From positions 1 to 59,838 of the forward strand of contig NZ_CAMIHZ010000013.1 of assembly GCF_946222305.1 (NCBI RefSeq): a stretch of DNA of 59,838 bases, given 5' to 3'. A model generated the notes under the pieces. It was not told where the DNA came from. It did no database searches and saw only the letters and a program-made list of their open reading frames with translations. Positions 1-6,693 of the stretch are shown here, in pieces. The translations under genes were made by a program, and so were the position numbers. This stretch comes from an uncultured Corynebacterium sp. GTDB lineage: Bacteria; Actinomycetota; Actinomycetes; Mycobacteriales; Mycobacteriaceae. Position 1 is the first letter of the stretch. Every line of letters begins with the position of its first letter.

Positions 1-614
1 AGGGTTGATGAAACTGGCCGGTGTCAGCGGTCAGCGTCGTGGACGACATTCGGTAGCAAGAATCAGTGCGAAACTACCGGATCATCGCCCGGACCTGGGT
101 CAACGCAACTTTCGTGCCCAGGCGCCTGGCCGGCTGTGGGTTGCCGATATTACGTATGTTCGACCGTTTGTCGGGGTGTGCGTACACCATTTTTGTCACT
201 GACGTTTTCGGTCGCAAGAGTGTTGGTGTTGCTACGCGCTCGACGATGCGCACTTTTGCACTGCCGATACGGGCGGTGGAGCATGCTCTTACTGCTGGCG
301 GCCGGATTCATGGAAACCCACTGGTCCATCACAGCGATCGGGGGAGCCAGTCTGTGTCGTTGAAGTACTCGACTGCTGTGGCTGAATCCGGAATCCGACC
401 GAGGGTGGGAACGGTTGGCGATTCTTATGACAACGCTAGGGGCGAAACGGTCAACGGTCTCTATACAACGGAATTGGATCACAAGCTCTGTCCGTGACCG
501 TCAGTCGGGGAAGTCGAGCTTGCCACGCTGCGGTGGGTTCACTGGTGGAACCCCCACCAATTCCACGAAGCATTGACCTACGTCACTCCACAAGAAGTAG
601 AAACCGAGTACTAA
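1..614 (+). pseudogene. IS3-family transposase (OrfB, rve integrase) remnant, truncated at window edge
   Basis: This is the C-terminal two thirds of an IS3-type OrfB transposase, the DDE recombinase that moves the element. Recognisable pieces in order are a basic HTH_21-like stretch, the block GRLWVADITYVRPF with the first catalytic Asp, VTDVFGRKSVG, the second Asp block HHSDRGSQ, the GDSYDNARGETVNGL block with the catalytic Glu, and the terminal block VHWWNPHQFHEALTYVTPQE. The reading frame is broken twice. A frameshift near 178-185 separates the first Asp block from the rest, and an in-frame TGA at 495-497 replaces what is probably a conserved Trp (TGG) before SVGEVEL. The natural stop is TAA 612-614. 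The 5' part lies outside the window, and I could not identify a convincing right-end inverted repeat after 614. The element is inactive as it stands; family assignment is confident. Confidence 0.88.
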
Positions 615-838
615 CTCACCGGACCCATCAACACGGGGTCGTAAAAGAAACGGAACTAAACCTAGGACGCTTCAACCCGATTAACAAACAGAATAGGCAG
701 AGTGAAAACTCTCGCCTTGACCAATTGCAGAAAGCTATAAAGCTCTTAGATGGATGGCTTAACCCAAATACGGCGGTGTGGATCACGGCACACTCAAGGA
801 TCCCTGATCTGCGGAATGCCGGGCCGTAAGCTGGACGC
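615..838. other. Intergenic stretch behind the IS remnant
   Basis: These 224 bases hold no convincing gene. The first part probably contains the right flank of the IS3 element, but no target duplication or terminal repeat could be recognised without the left end. No clear -35/-10 pair stands out ahead of the gene at 839. Confidence 0.4.
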
Positions 839-1432
839 ATGAACCTACTTCTTGCTTCCTACCTGCACCATGATATCTCCCACTACCTGACTGGCAGGAT
901 TCTCTATATTGATGATGCAGCAGTCGAGATGCGACAAGCTCCATTTGCCCAGGAAGAGTTGAATGCCATAAGCGAGGTGGCAGAGATGCTTGTTCCTATC
1001 ACCGTGTCACAAACAGAGCAGACTGATTTTCGCCGAGAGCTTGAACAGGCCGATTGTGTCTATGTCGCTAGTGGCGAAGCCTTCCGATTGCTCCATGTAT
1101 TGAAATCCACAGGGGCAGACCAGCTTCTTATTGATGCTGTGCAGAATGGAAAAATGTATGCGGGTAGCTCTGCCGGGGCGATCATTGCTGGCCCTTCAAT
1201 CGAGCCAGCAACTGTGATGGATGACCCTTCCACCGCTCCTGAGCTCAGGGACTACACCGGGCTTAACCTCACTGAATTTGTGGTAGTTCCTCACGCCCAG
1301 GGCACAACTGGTCCATATTCCATCGACATCATTAGTAAGACGGTGGAAGACTACGGCAAAGAATGGAACTTGCTGTTGCTGAGGGACGGCCAAGCTCTCT
1401 ATGTGGATGAGCGAGGATCAACAATTATCTAG
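839..1432 (+). CDS. Peptidase S51 (peptidase E-like) family protein
   Basis: The 197-residue product resembles the S51 family, whose founding member PepE cleaves Asp-X dipeptides using a Ser nucleophile in a class I glutamine amidotransferase-like fold. Supporting features are the nucleophile elbow YAGSSAGAII (the central Ser around residue 110), the preceding YVASGEAFRLL block that corresponds to the family's GG(N)TF-like loop, and VVVPHAQ, carrying a candidate catalytic His. Length is close to the family norm of about 200-230. The start at ATG 839 has no strong ribosome binding site. The gene stands alone between an IS remnant and a convergent DJ-1/PfpI gene, so the context gives no pathway. 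Many S51-like proteins are not proven peptidases; cyanophycinase-type relatives are an alternative. The specific substrate is unknown. Confidence 0.75.
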   Translation: MNLLLASYLHHDISHYLTGRILYIDDAAVEMRQAPFAQEELNAISEVAEMLVPITVSQTEQTDFRRELEQADCVYVASGEAFRLLHVLKSTGADQLLIDAVQNGKMYAGSSAGAIIAGPSIEPATVMDDPSTAPELRDYTGLNLTEFVVVPHAQGTTGPYSIDIISKTVEDYGKEWNLLLLRDGQALYVDERGSTII

Positions 1433-1513
1433 CTACATCAGCAGGATAATTGACGGCGCGAAGGGCCTTTGTCTACTGAGGGCGGGGGTTTTCGTGACAG
1501 TCTGATCTTGGGG

Positions 1514-2140
1514 CTAGTTGATGGTGTTGAGGTTGTAGTATGTGGCGAATGGGTCCCACGATGGGTCGGTTTGGACTTCGAGTTCGGCTAGTCGTGCCGC
1601 AGTATCGGCAACCTCGATACCACAGGTGTCGGCAATAAGAGCGTGGGCCATGTCCATTCCTGCCGCAACACCGGAAGAGGTCCATCGGCTGCGGTCGTGT
1701 ACCCAACGGGCGGCTGGGATCCATTCAACGGAGGGCCGTACCGAACACACCCAATCGAAGGCTTTCTTGTTCGAGGTGGCTCGGTACCCGTCGAGGAGAC
1801 CTGCAGCGGCGAGGATCGCAGATCCAGTGCACACTGATGCCAAGAGCGGGGACCGCACGCATAGCGTGCGAAGTAATGACAGGAAATCGTCGTTATGAAC
1901 GAGCGATCGTGTTCCGGCGCCGCCGGGTACGAGCACGATGTCGGGGGACGGAGCGTCGGCGAAGGTGTATTTAGCGATGAGCTCAACGTTCTGACTTGAT
2001 GCCACAGGGCCTATCTGTGGGGCAACGAAGTGGATGTCGATAGCGGGAGCAAGAGAGAATAGCTCAACCGGTCCGGCGACATCGAGAAGCTCGAATTGGT
2101 TAAACAGAACAATGCAGATAGTCCATCGTGAGCGACTCAT
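1514..2140 (-). CDS. DJ-1/PfpI family protein (isonitrile hydratase/GATase1-like)
   Basis: The 208-residue protein has the DJ-1/PfpI alpha/beta fold signatures: an N-terminal ICIVLFNQFELLDVAGPVE, where the Asp-Val-Ala-Gly-Pro block is typical of the isonitrile hydratase and AraC-type PfpI branch; a middle IVLVPGGAGTR; and the nucleophile elbow ASVCTGSAILAAAGLLDG with Cys104. A later block TSSGVAAGMDMA is also typical of this branch. No DNA-binding AraC domain follows, so this is the stand-alone enzyme-like form. It is transcribed divergently from the ArsR/MFS pair, with about 145 bases between them, and could share regulation through the palindromes there, though the operator lies nearer to the ArsR gene. 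The substrate cannot be told from sequence; isonitrile hydration, glyoxalase-like or protective activity are all possible. Confidence 0.85.
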   Translation of the reverse strand: MSRSRWTICIVLFNQFELLDVAGPVELFSLAPAIDIHFVAPQIGPVASSQNVELIAKYTFADAPSPDIVLVPGGAGTRSLVHNDDFLSLLRTLCVRSPLLASVCTGSAILAAAGLLDGYRATSNKKAFDWVCSVRPSVEWIPAARWVHDRSRWTSSGVAAGMDMAHALIADTCGIEVADTAARLAELEVQTDPSWDPFATYYNLNTIN

Positions 2141-2242
2141 GCCTGGTGAGTATAGAGCGCGGAGTAGAGGGCGACAATCTGATTCTGCCCTCTAGCTGTA
2201 CTGACCAGGGACGTTGATTGACTCAAGGAGAGATCCATGAGT

Positions 2243-2271
2243 TTGTGCAGTAATACCTGCACGATTATAGT
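2243..2271 (+). promoter_or_regulatory. Candidate promoter of the ArsR-type regulator and MFS genes
   Basis: A -10-like TATAGT lies at 2266-2271. A weak -35-like TTGTGC sits at 2243-2248, separated from it by 17 bases. Both elements lie inside or against the palindrome at 2246-2286, as expected for a repressor that blocks RNA polymerase. The assignment rests only on consensus matching. Confidence 0.45.
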
Positions 2272-2286
2272 GCAGGTATTACTGCA
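2246..2286. promoter_or_regulatory. 41-bp perfect palindrome made of two TGCAG-N6-CTGCA boxes (probable operator)
   Basis: The left arm TGCAGTAATACCTGCAC (2246-2262) is repeated as its exact reverse complement at 2270-2286, with the 7-base spacer GATTATA between. Each arm is itself a dyad of the form TGCAG-N6-CTGCA. The unit therefore looks like two identical binding sites for a dimeric winged-helix repressor, arranged symmetrically about the candidate -10 box. It lies just upstream of the ArsR gene and overlaps its first possible ATG (2286). Autoregulation is the natural inference; a transcription terminator is less likely because no gene ends here. Confidence 0.75.
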
Positions 2287-2303
2287 TGACTATTGGAGGT
2301 TCG

Positions 2304-2627
2304 ATGACACCCCGCACATATGAGCACCCCACTGTCGACGACATGAGCTTGCCCCGAGTTTTGGCAGCGTTGAGTGATCCGACGCGGCTGGAGATGGTCC
2401 GTCGGCTGGCTGATGGCGAGGAGCATGACAGCCTGGAATTGGCGGAGGACCTGCCTCGATCGACGCTCACGTACCACACCCGAATGTTGCGGGAGGCAGG
2501 GGTGACATGGACCCGAGGGGAAGGTCGAGCGTGTCTGATTCGGTTGCGTTGCGATGACCTCGAGTCCCTGTTTCCGGGGGTCCTGGGTGCTGTGATCGCG
2601 AATGCCACACCGCAGGAGCACTCGTGA
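2304..2627 (+). CDS. ArsR-type winged-helix transcriptional regulator
   Basis: A short (107 residues) HTH_20/ArsR-fold repressor. The characteristic ALSDPTRLEMVRRLADG helix comes first, followed by LELAEDLPRSTLTYHTRML as the helix-turn-helix recognition region and then a wing around TWTRGEGRACLIRLR. No cysteine cluster typical of metal-sensing ArsR members is visible, so a small organic ligand or redox signal is more likely. I prefer ATG 2304 because GGAGG lies four bases ahead; an upstream in-frame ATG at 2286 would add six residues but lies inside the palindrome. The gene overlaps the following MFS gene by four bases (GTGA), so the two are translationally coupled, and the regulator probably controls that exporter and itself through the two-box operator. 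Confidence 0.9.
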   Translation: MTPRTYEHPTVDDMSLPRVLAALSDPTRLEMVRRLADGEEHDSLELAEDLPRSTLTYHTRMLREAGVTWTRGEGRACLIRLRCDDLESLFPGVLGAVIANATPQEHS

Positions 2628-3763
2628 TCCGGCGTCTGTGGCCCTTCATCATGGGCAGTGTCGCTTTGGGGCTCGACGCCTACGTGATCGCTGGCCTTCT
2701 GCCAGCGATCTCTACGTCTCTGGCGTCCCAGGAAGCGACCGTCGGATTGGGTGTGGCTGCCTTCACAGGCGCGTATGCACTCGTTGGCCCAGCGCTGGCG
2801 GGGAGTGCAGGGCGCCATCCCTCGCGGAGTCTCGCGATCGCCCTGGCGATCTTCACGGTGGCGAACATCGCCACGGCACTGTCGCCCACGGTGTGGGTTT
2901 TCCTCGCGGCACGGGTGGTCGCTGGGGCTGCGGCCGGGGTGTACTCCCCGCTGTCCTCGGCTGTCGCGGCTGCTCTGGTCGGTGCGGAGCAGCGTGGTAG
3001 GGCCTTGTCGCTCGTCCTGGCTGGGCTAGCTGGAGGCACCGTGTTCGGTGTGCCGGTCGGGCTCATGCTGGCCGGGCGGTGGGGCTGGAGATCGGCAATC
3101 GCTCTCATCGTCATCACGGGAGCCTTGGCCATGGTGGGCATCGTGTGTCGAGGTGGGGATCTGCCGGAGGTGCCCGCGTCCAGTCTGGGGCAACGCCTCA
3201 GGGCTATCGCACGTACCGACAATCTCGTCACGATCACCGTCACGTTGTTGACCGGTGTCGCGTCGCTGGGTCTGTACACTTACCTCGCGCTCGTGCTCGG
3301 CCAGTCGAGTCTGGCCTCTCATCAGACGTTGGCGATCTGGGTGTGGGGCCTCGGTGGAACGGTCGGGGCGTTGGGTGTCGGGCGAGTCGTGGACCATGGC
3401 CGCCCGCTGAGGCTCAGCCTCATCCTGCTGGTCGGTTTGGCGTGTGCGCTGGCTGGCATGACCGTCAGCGGGATGCCAGCCGTGTTGCTGGTCAGCCTGC
3501 TTGTCTGGGGTGTGTGTGGCTGGGCTCCACTGACACCGCAGCAGCACATTCTGCTTGCCGCCAACCCCAAGGACGGAGCCACGGCTGTGGCCACCAACGC
3601 ATCGGCGAACTATCTCGGTTCAGCCCTCGGGGCAGTCTGCGGGTCCGTTCTGGTCGGGCAGGACTGGTCGACTGGCACCGTTTGCCTCGCGGCAGCCGCG
3701 GTCGCCGCCGGCGCTGTTCTCCTTCAGTTGGCACGCATCCGTATGGAACACGGCCTTGGGTAG
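2624..3763 (+). CDS. MFS efflux transporter (DHA1/AraJ-like)
   Basis: This 379-residue protein is almost entirely hydrophobic, with about twelve predicted membrane spans. It has the layout of drug:H+ antiporter-1 exporters: an early GLDAYVIAGLLPAIS (the D-x-Y-V-I/D-x-x-V segment of span 1), the loop after span 2 with GRHPSR in place of the usual D-R-x-G-R/K motif A, and the ARVVAGAAAGVYSPL region of span 4. Another block, GGTVFGVPVGLMLAGRWGWR, corresponds to motif C and the following loop. It starts with GTG 2624, overlapping the ArsR stop. The partner regulator with its operator suggests inducible export of a toxic compound. The substrate is unknown; arabinose/IPTG-type or chloramphenicol-type exporters are in the same family. 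Confidence 0.88.
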   Translation: MIRRLWPFIMGSVALGLDAYVIAGLLPAISTSLASQEATVGLGVAAFTGAYALVGPALAGSAGRHPSRSLAIALAIFTVANIATALSPTVWVFLAARVVAGAAAGVYSPLSSAVAAALVGAEQRGRALSLVLAGLAGGTVFGVPVGLMLAGRWGWRSAIALIVITGALAMVGIVCRGGDLPEVPASSLGQRLRAIARTDNLVTITVTLLTGVASLGLYTYLALVLGQSSLASHQTLAIWVWGLGGTVGALGVGRVVDHGRPLRLSLILLVGLACALAGMTVSGMPAVLLVSLLVWGVCGWAPLTPQQHILLAANPKDGATAVATNASANYLGSALGAVCGSVLVGQDWSTGTVCLAAAAVAAGAVLLQLARIRMEHGLG

Positions 3764-3831
3764 CCATCCGAACGCCGCGTTGACGCCCCGTCACTGGCCG
3801 ATCGTGGCACGCTTGGGATTGCGCCGGGTGA

Positions 3832-4146
3832 GGTTGCTGCGCGATCAGGTGGTTGGCTGTACGTCAGGCCAAGACGCTACCTATCGATGCAGCAGCCCCT
3901 TTCGGCAGGTCGTATGTTGCCAACAGTGCGGCGAGTCGGCGCGATGTCGAGACCATCTTGTTCGCGAGTACCAACGGTTCCTGGTACCTCGTCGGCTGGT
4001 GTTATCTGCGTGTTGCTGCGGGCAGGTTTTCGATAAGCAGGATTCGACGAGCGAGTGTGACTTGCGATCCGTGCACGGGACTTACTGTTGCAGAGACTGG
4101 TACTCCGCCATCCACTGCCGCGAACGTTGGATTCAATCGCTGTTGA
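3832..4146 (+). pseudogene. C-terminal fragment of a WYL-domain transcriptional regulator
   Basis: The translation around 3955-4060 reads LFASTNGSWYLVGWCYLR followed by GRFSISRIRRASVT. This matches the core of the WYL ligand-binding domain, where W-Y-L and a later R-x-F-x-x-x-R-I are conserved. The frame opens only after a stop at 3829-3831 and has no HTH domain upstream, so the DNA-binding N-terminus is gone. Intact members (YafY/PafC-like) are about 310-330 residues, against about 105 here. A TTG at 3853 could in principle start a protein, but without its HTH domain it would not be a normal regulator. It ends at TGA 4144-4146, inside a perfect inverted repeat. Confidence 0.7.
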
Positions 4147-4159
4147 CCGATAGGTCAAC
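4142..4159. repeat. Perfect inverted repeat GTTGACC-GATA-GGTCAAC
   Basis: Seven-base arms with a four-base centre overlap the end of the WYL fragment and lie about 70 bases before the recombinase start. The shape fits a dimeric recombinase or regulator site; a weak terminator is an alternative, although there is no T-tract. Confidence 0.6.
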
Positions 4160-4182
4160 GTGTCCGGATCGTACGCCCCAAA

Positions 4183-4276
4183 CGAACAGTTTGCGAATAA
4201 CAAAACCCCTGTTCGGTAAAGTGGGTTCATGGATAAACGAACAGATGTGTCGCTACCTCTAGACGTTCCCGAACAG
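4183..4276. repeat. Four CGAACAG elements around the recombinase start
   Basis: CGAACAG occurs in direct orientation at 4183-4189, 4238-4244 and 4270-4276, and inverted (CTGTTCG) at 4209-4215. The first copy also sits in a 15-base dyad CAAAC-GAACA-GTTTG (4179-4193). Such clustered half-sites next to a resolvase gene resemble a res/promoter region, where the recombinase binds both to recombine and to repress itself. Two of the copies lie inside the coding region. Confidence 0.5.
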
Positions 4277-4885
4277 CCCGAAGCTATCACCGACGAAAAG
4301 GTGGGTTACGCCCGAGTAAGCACCAAGGATCAAAACCTCGACTGACAAATAGCGCTGCTGCGTAAAGCAGGCGCTTTTTCTATTTACACAGACCGCCTCA
4401 CCGGCTCAGTTCGCCACCGCCCTGGACTTGATGAGGCTTTAAGATACGTCCGCGCCAACGACCAGCTCATCGTAGCGTCAATTGATTGACTCGCTCGCTC
4501 ACTTCCCGATCTGCATTCCATCGTTGACGACCTCACAACACGTGGAGTGTCGGTGAAATTTCTCAAAGTAGGGCAGATCTATTCGAAAAACTCCACTCCG
4601 GTGGCGAAACTTATGCTCGGGCTACTGAGTTCGGTCGCGGAATTTGAACGCGCCATAATCCGCGAACGTCAAGCTGAAGGCATCGCTGAGGCGAAGAAGC
4701 GCGGCGTGCACGCCGGACGGTCAAAAGCATTGACACAACAGCAGGTTGATCAAGCTAAGGCATGGATCGCCGACGGTATCCCTAAAGCCGAAGTCGTCCG
4801 ACGCCTCGGGATCGGGCGCACCACGCTGTATGAGTACCTCAATCACCGAACCCCTAGAGAGTCTCGACGGGAGCCGTTAGAATAG
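4229..4885 (+). pseudogene. Serine recombinase (resolvase/invertase family) broken by two in-frame TGA codons
   Basis: Reading through from ATG 4229 in one frame gives a small serine recombinase of about 218 residues. It has a nonstandard N-terminal leader of about 25 residues, the catalytic-serine block VGYARVSTKDQNLD, then QIALLRKAG, RHRPGLDEALRYVRANDQ, LARSLPDLHSIVDDLTTRGV, and the E-helix block LLGLLSSVAEFERAIIRERQ AEG. A C-terminal HTH follows (VVRRLGIGRTTLYEYL). In-frame TGA codons lie at 4343-4345 (after NLD, where resolvases usually have Arg) and at 4487-4489 (before LARS, again usually Arg). Both are explained by CGA-to-TGA transitions, and no frameshift is needed. The GTG at 4547 could only start a fragment lacking the catalytic Ser. 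Inactive unless the stops are suppressed. Confidence 0.88.
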
Positions 4886-4904
4886 CGAATGCGTGAATCG
4901 GTAC

Positions 4905-4941
4905 ATCCCCGGCAGCTATACCTCCTTGGGCTGCCGGGGAT
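4905..4941 (+). terminator. Stem-loop behind the recombinase pseudogene
   Basis: A perfect 12-bp stem, ATCCCCGGCAGC (4905-4916) with GCTGCCGGGGAT (4930-4941) and a 13-base loop, follows the recombinase stop by 19 bases. There is no T-tract, so termination is probable rather than certain. Confidence 0.55.
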
Positions 4942-5229
4942 ACTCATTACTAAGCGAAAGCACTAGGGTCTGTCTTCACTACCTAGCGTTAAGCAATAAA
5001 GAATCGTCGCGGAGCACTCGCTACAACGGGGAATGGGGATCTGCAAGAAGCTCAACGCAACGATTACCACCAAGAGAGTGCAAAGAAGGCCCCCTCGCCT
5101 CGGAGTCCACCGATAACCAACCAGATGCACAGCACGAGAAGACTTTAGGCTGCACAGGCAAAGGGGGATTTAGACTTACTTCCTATTTCAGAGGTAGGAG
5201 ACCGTGTATTGCTTTTAGTACTTCCACCC
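4942..5229. other. Intergenic DNA with no recognised feature
   Basis: No gene with recognisable protein features, RNA or repeat could be supported here. An open frame crossing the hairpin has composition unlike a protein. Confidence 0.4.
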
Positions 5230-5789
5230 TTATGCCTCAGGTAACATTTCGTTCCGCCGGAGGGCTGCTAAGTGGGTAATAACAGTTCGAGGGGTGCAGC
5301 CCACTTCAGCAGCTATCTCTTTACGTGTCGGGGTTCTTCCTGGCTCAAGAATGCTCTGACCTAAGATCGCTTGAAATTGCGCTCTAGTGGTCTGCCCCTT
5401 CACCTTCTTTGTGTGTTGAATCTCCTCCAGCCGTTCTCATGCAGCCCGAGCGTAATCACTATTGCGGTCGTTCCATCGTTCTGCGGCTTTCTGACCGCCT
5501 CGATTAGTTCCCGTCCGCTGGAGAAATCTTGCTGTGGGCGAGTGTTGGGTTGTGGTGTGGTCTGTCCGGTCATGGTTCGCACCTCATCGCGTAGATGGGA
5601 CAGTTGGTCACCCCTGTGGTGTTGACAATGCCACCGATACGCCGTGGGGTCATCACCGGCGTAAAACGGTGACCGTGACAACCGGTGGGCGAAGGCGGCG
5701 TCGCCACCGAGGTAGTCCCCCAGTAGCGTCGTCACCAACTTCGTTAACCGGATACTCAGCACGCACCGACTAAATCTTCTTTCACGCAA
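5230..5789 (-). pseudogene. Frameshifted remnant resembling a plasmid replication (Rep) protein C-terminus
   Basis: On the minus strand the frame beginning near 5789 contains GGDAAFAHRLSRSPFYAG, DPTAYRWHCQHHRGDQ and LSHLRDEVRTMTGQ. This reminds me of the C-terminal half of ColE2/pAL5000-type Rep proteins of corynebacterial plasmids. A +1 frameshift near 5488-5500 moves the reading to a second frame with GGQKAAERWNDRNSDYARAA, an in-frame TGA where ERLEEI should be preceded by Arg (again CGA to TGA), and then a helix-turn-helix-like tail (TRKEIAAEVGCTPRTVITHL) ending at TAA (5230-5232). The N-terminal catalytic part is missing. The coherent HTH tail and in-frame continuity argue for a real former gene. 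The Rep assignment is from memory of the family and is moderate; a generic HTH protein is the alternative. Confidence 0.55.
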
Positions 5790-5809
5790 CCGTCGGTACA
5801 GTGGAGTTC

Positions 5810-6430
5810 ATGAGCACCACATGGTTCACGAGCGACCTTCACCTAGGTCACCCCTTCGTGGCTAACCTGCGCGGGTTCGACAATGTTGAGGACCATGACC
5901 AGCGTATTCTCGACAACCTCCGCGCTACCCTTGCCTCCGGCGACACGTTATGGGTTCTCGGCGACTGCTCGAGTGGTTGGGGTCCGCAGGAGGAACGAGC
6001 CCTCAAGCTTCTCGACGCCACCTTCACTGAGTTGAGGACGCAACGAGGCATAGATTTCTCCGCCCACTTGATTTCCGGGAATCACGATTCCTGCCACCCC
6101 ATGTACACCGATAGCGCGACTGCACAACGGGATTTTCTGCGCATCTTCGATTCCGTCCAGCCCTTCCAGTACTACGAATTTGCTGGCGAACCTGCCTGGT
6201 TGTGTCACTTTCCCCGGCCGGGTTTCGATCACGAAGGCATGGATTCCCGCCATGACGAATTGCGGTTGAGCGTCGATCGGCTGATTCACGGGCACCTGCA
6301 CTCCGCTACTCCGATCACCGGGCACGGCCAAGTAGACGTCGGCCTAGATGCGTGGAATATGGCCCCAGTTAGTGAACGCGATGTGCACGAGGCGCTCTTG
6401 GCAAGTTTTGATGAATTTCCCACCGACTAA
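5810..6430 (+). CDS. Metallophosphoesterase (calcineurin-like)
   Basis: The 206-residue protein carries the full set of dimetal-site motifs of the calcineurin-like phosphoesterase superfamily: SDLHLGH near the N-terminus, WVLGDCSSG, ISGNHD, CHFPRPGFDH and LIHGHLHS. It is of the small, single-domain type that hydrolyses phosphodiesters or phosphomonoesters. No signal peptide is present, so it should be cytosolic. ATG 5810 is preferred; GTG 5801 would add three residues, and GGAG at 5803-5806 is close to the ATG. It adjoins the Rep-like remnant, and similar small phosphoesterases occur on phages and plasmids, so it may belong to the imported segment. Substrate not deducible. Confidence 0.88.
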   Translation: MSTTWFTSDLHLGHPFVANLRGFDNVEDHDQRILDNLRATLASGDTLWVLGDCSSGWGPQEERALKLLDATFTELRTQRGIDFSAHLISGNHDSCHPMYTDSATAQRDFLRIFDSVQPFQYYEFAGEPAWLCHFPRPGFDHEGMDSRHDELRLSVDRLIHGHLHSATPITGHGQVDVGLDAWNMAPVSERDVHEALLASFDEFPTD

Positions 6431-6520
6431 TAACCTAAGGGGAAGTAGTGCGCTAGATCACTTGCAACAATCGTGGTAGCTCGTGAGGCGCTTCGTGCAG
6501 AACGGAAATCAACGATCCTC

Positions 6521-6679
6521 GTGAAGAAACTAAAGAAGACTGGGGGAGTAGCCCTCCTCGCTACCGCTGTTGTCGCTAGTGCCTCCTTCGGCGATAACTA
6601 CACCGCTGCCGCCTTCACATGGGGATACGGCCCTACTCAAACCGGTGACGTCGCCGCCGCGCGTAAATACCTAGGTTAA
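6521..6679 (+). CDS. Small exported peptide (hypothetical)
   Basis: From GTG 6521 the frame encodes 52 residues: a basic start (KKLKKTGG), a hydrophobic Ala/Val-rich core (VALLATAVVASASFG) and a short polar tail ending in AARKYLG. This is the plan of a cleavable signal peptide with a very small mature part of about 25-30 residues. An upstream in-frame GTG at 6473 would bury the signal and is less likely. No homologue is recognised. It precedes the ThDP enzyme by about 14 bases, so the two could be cotranscribed. Confidence 0.45.
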   Translation: MKKLKKTGGVALLATAVVASASFGDNYTAAAFTWGYGPTQTGDVAAARKYLG

Positions 6680-6693
6680 GGCTCCCGCTTGTG

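Noticed and set aside
2237..2323. A 28-codon frame from ATG 2237 with AAGGAG just upstream, spanning the palindrome, as a leader peptide
   Set aside because: The candidate -10 box lies at 2266-2271, so the frame would start upstream of the transcript, and the frame is accounted for by the operator sequence.
4229..4885. TGA recoding (read-through) as a normal feature of this genome
   Set aside because: TGA is used as a true stop in many intact genes here, for example the ArsR gene and uppS, so the TGA codons in the mobile segment are mutations.
4893..5279. A 128-codon plus-strand frame after the recombinase
   Set aside because: It begins in the terminator-like hairpin, has no ribosome binding site, its composition is unlike a protein, and it overlaps the end of the minus-strand remnant.
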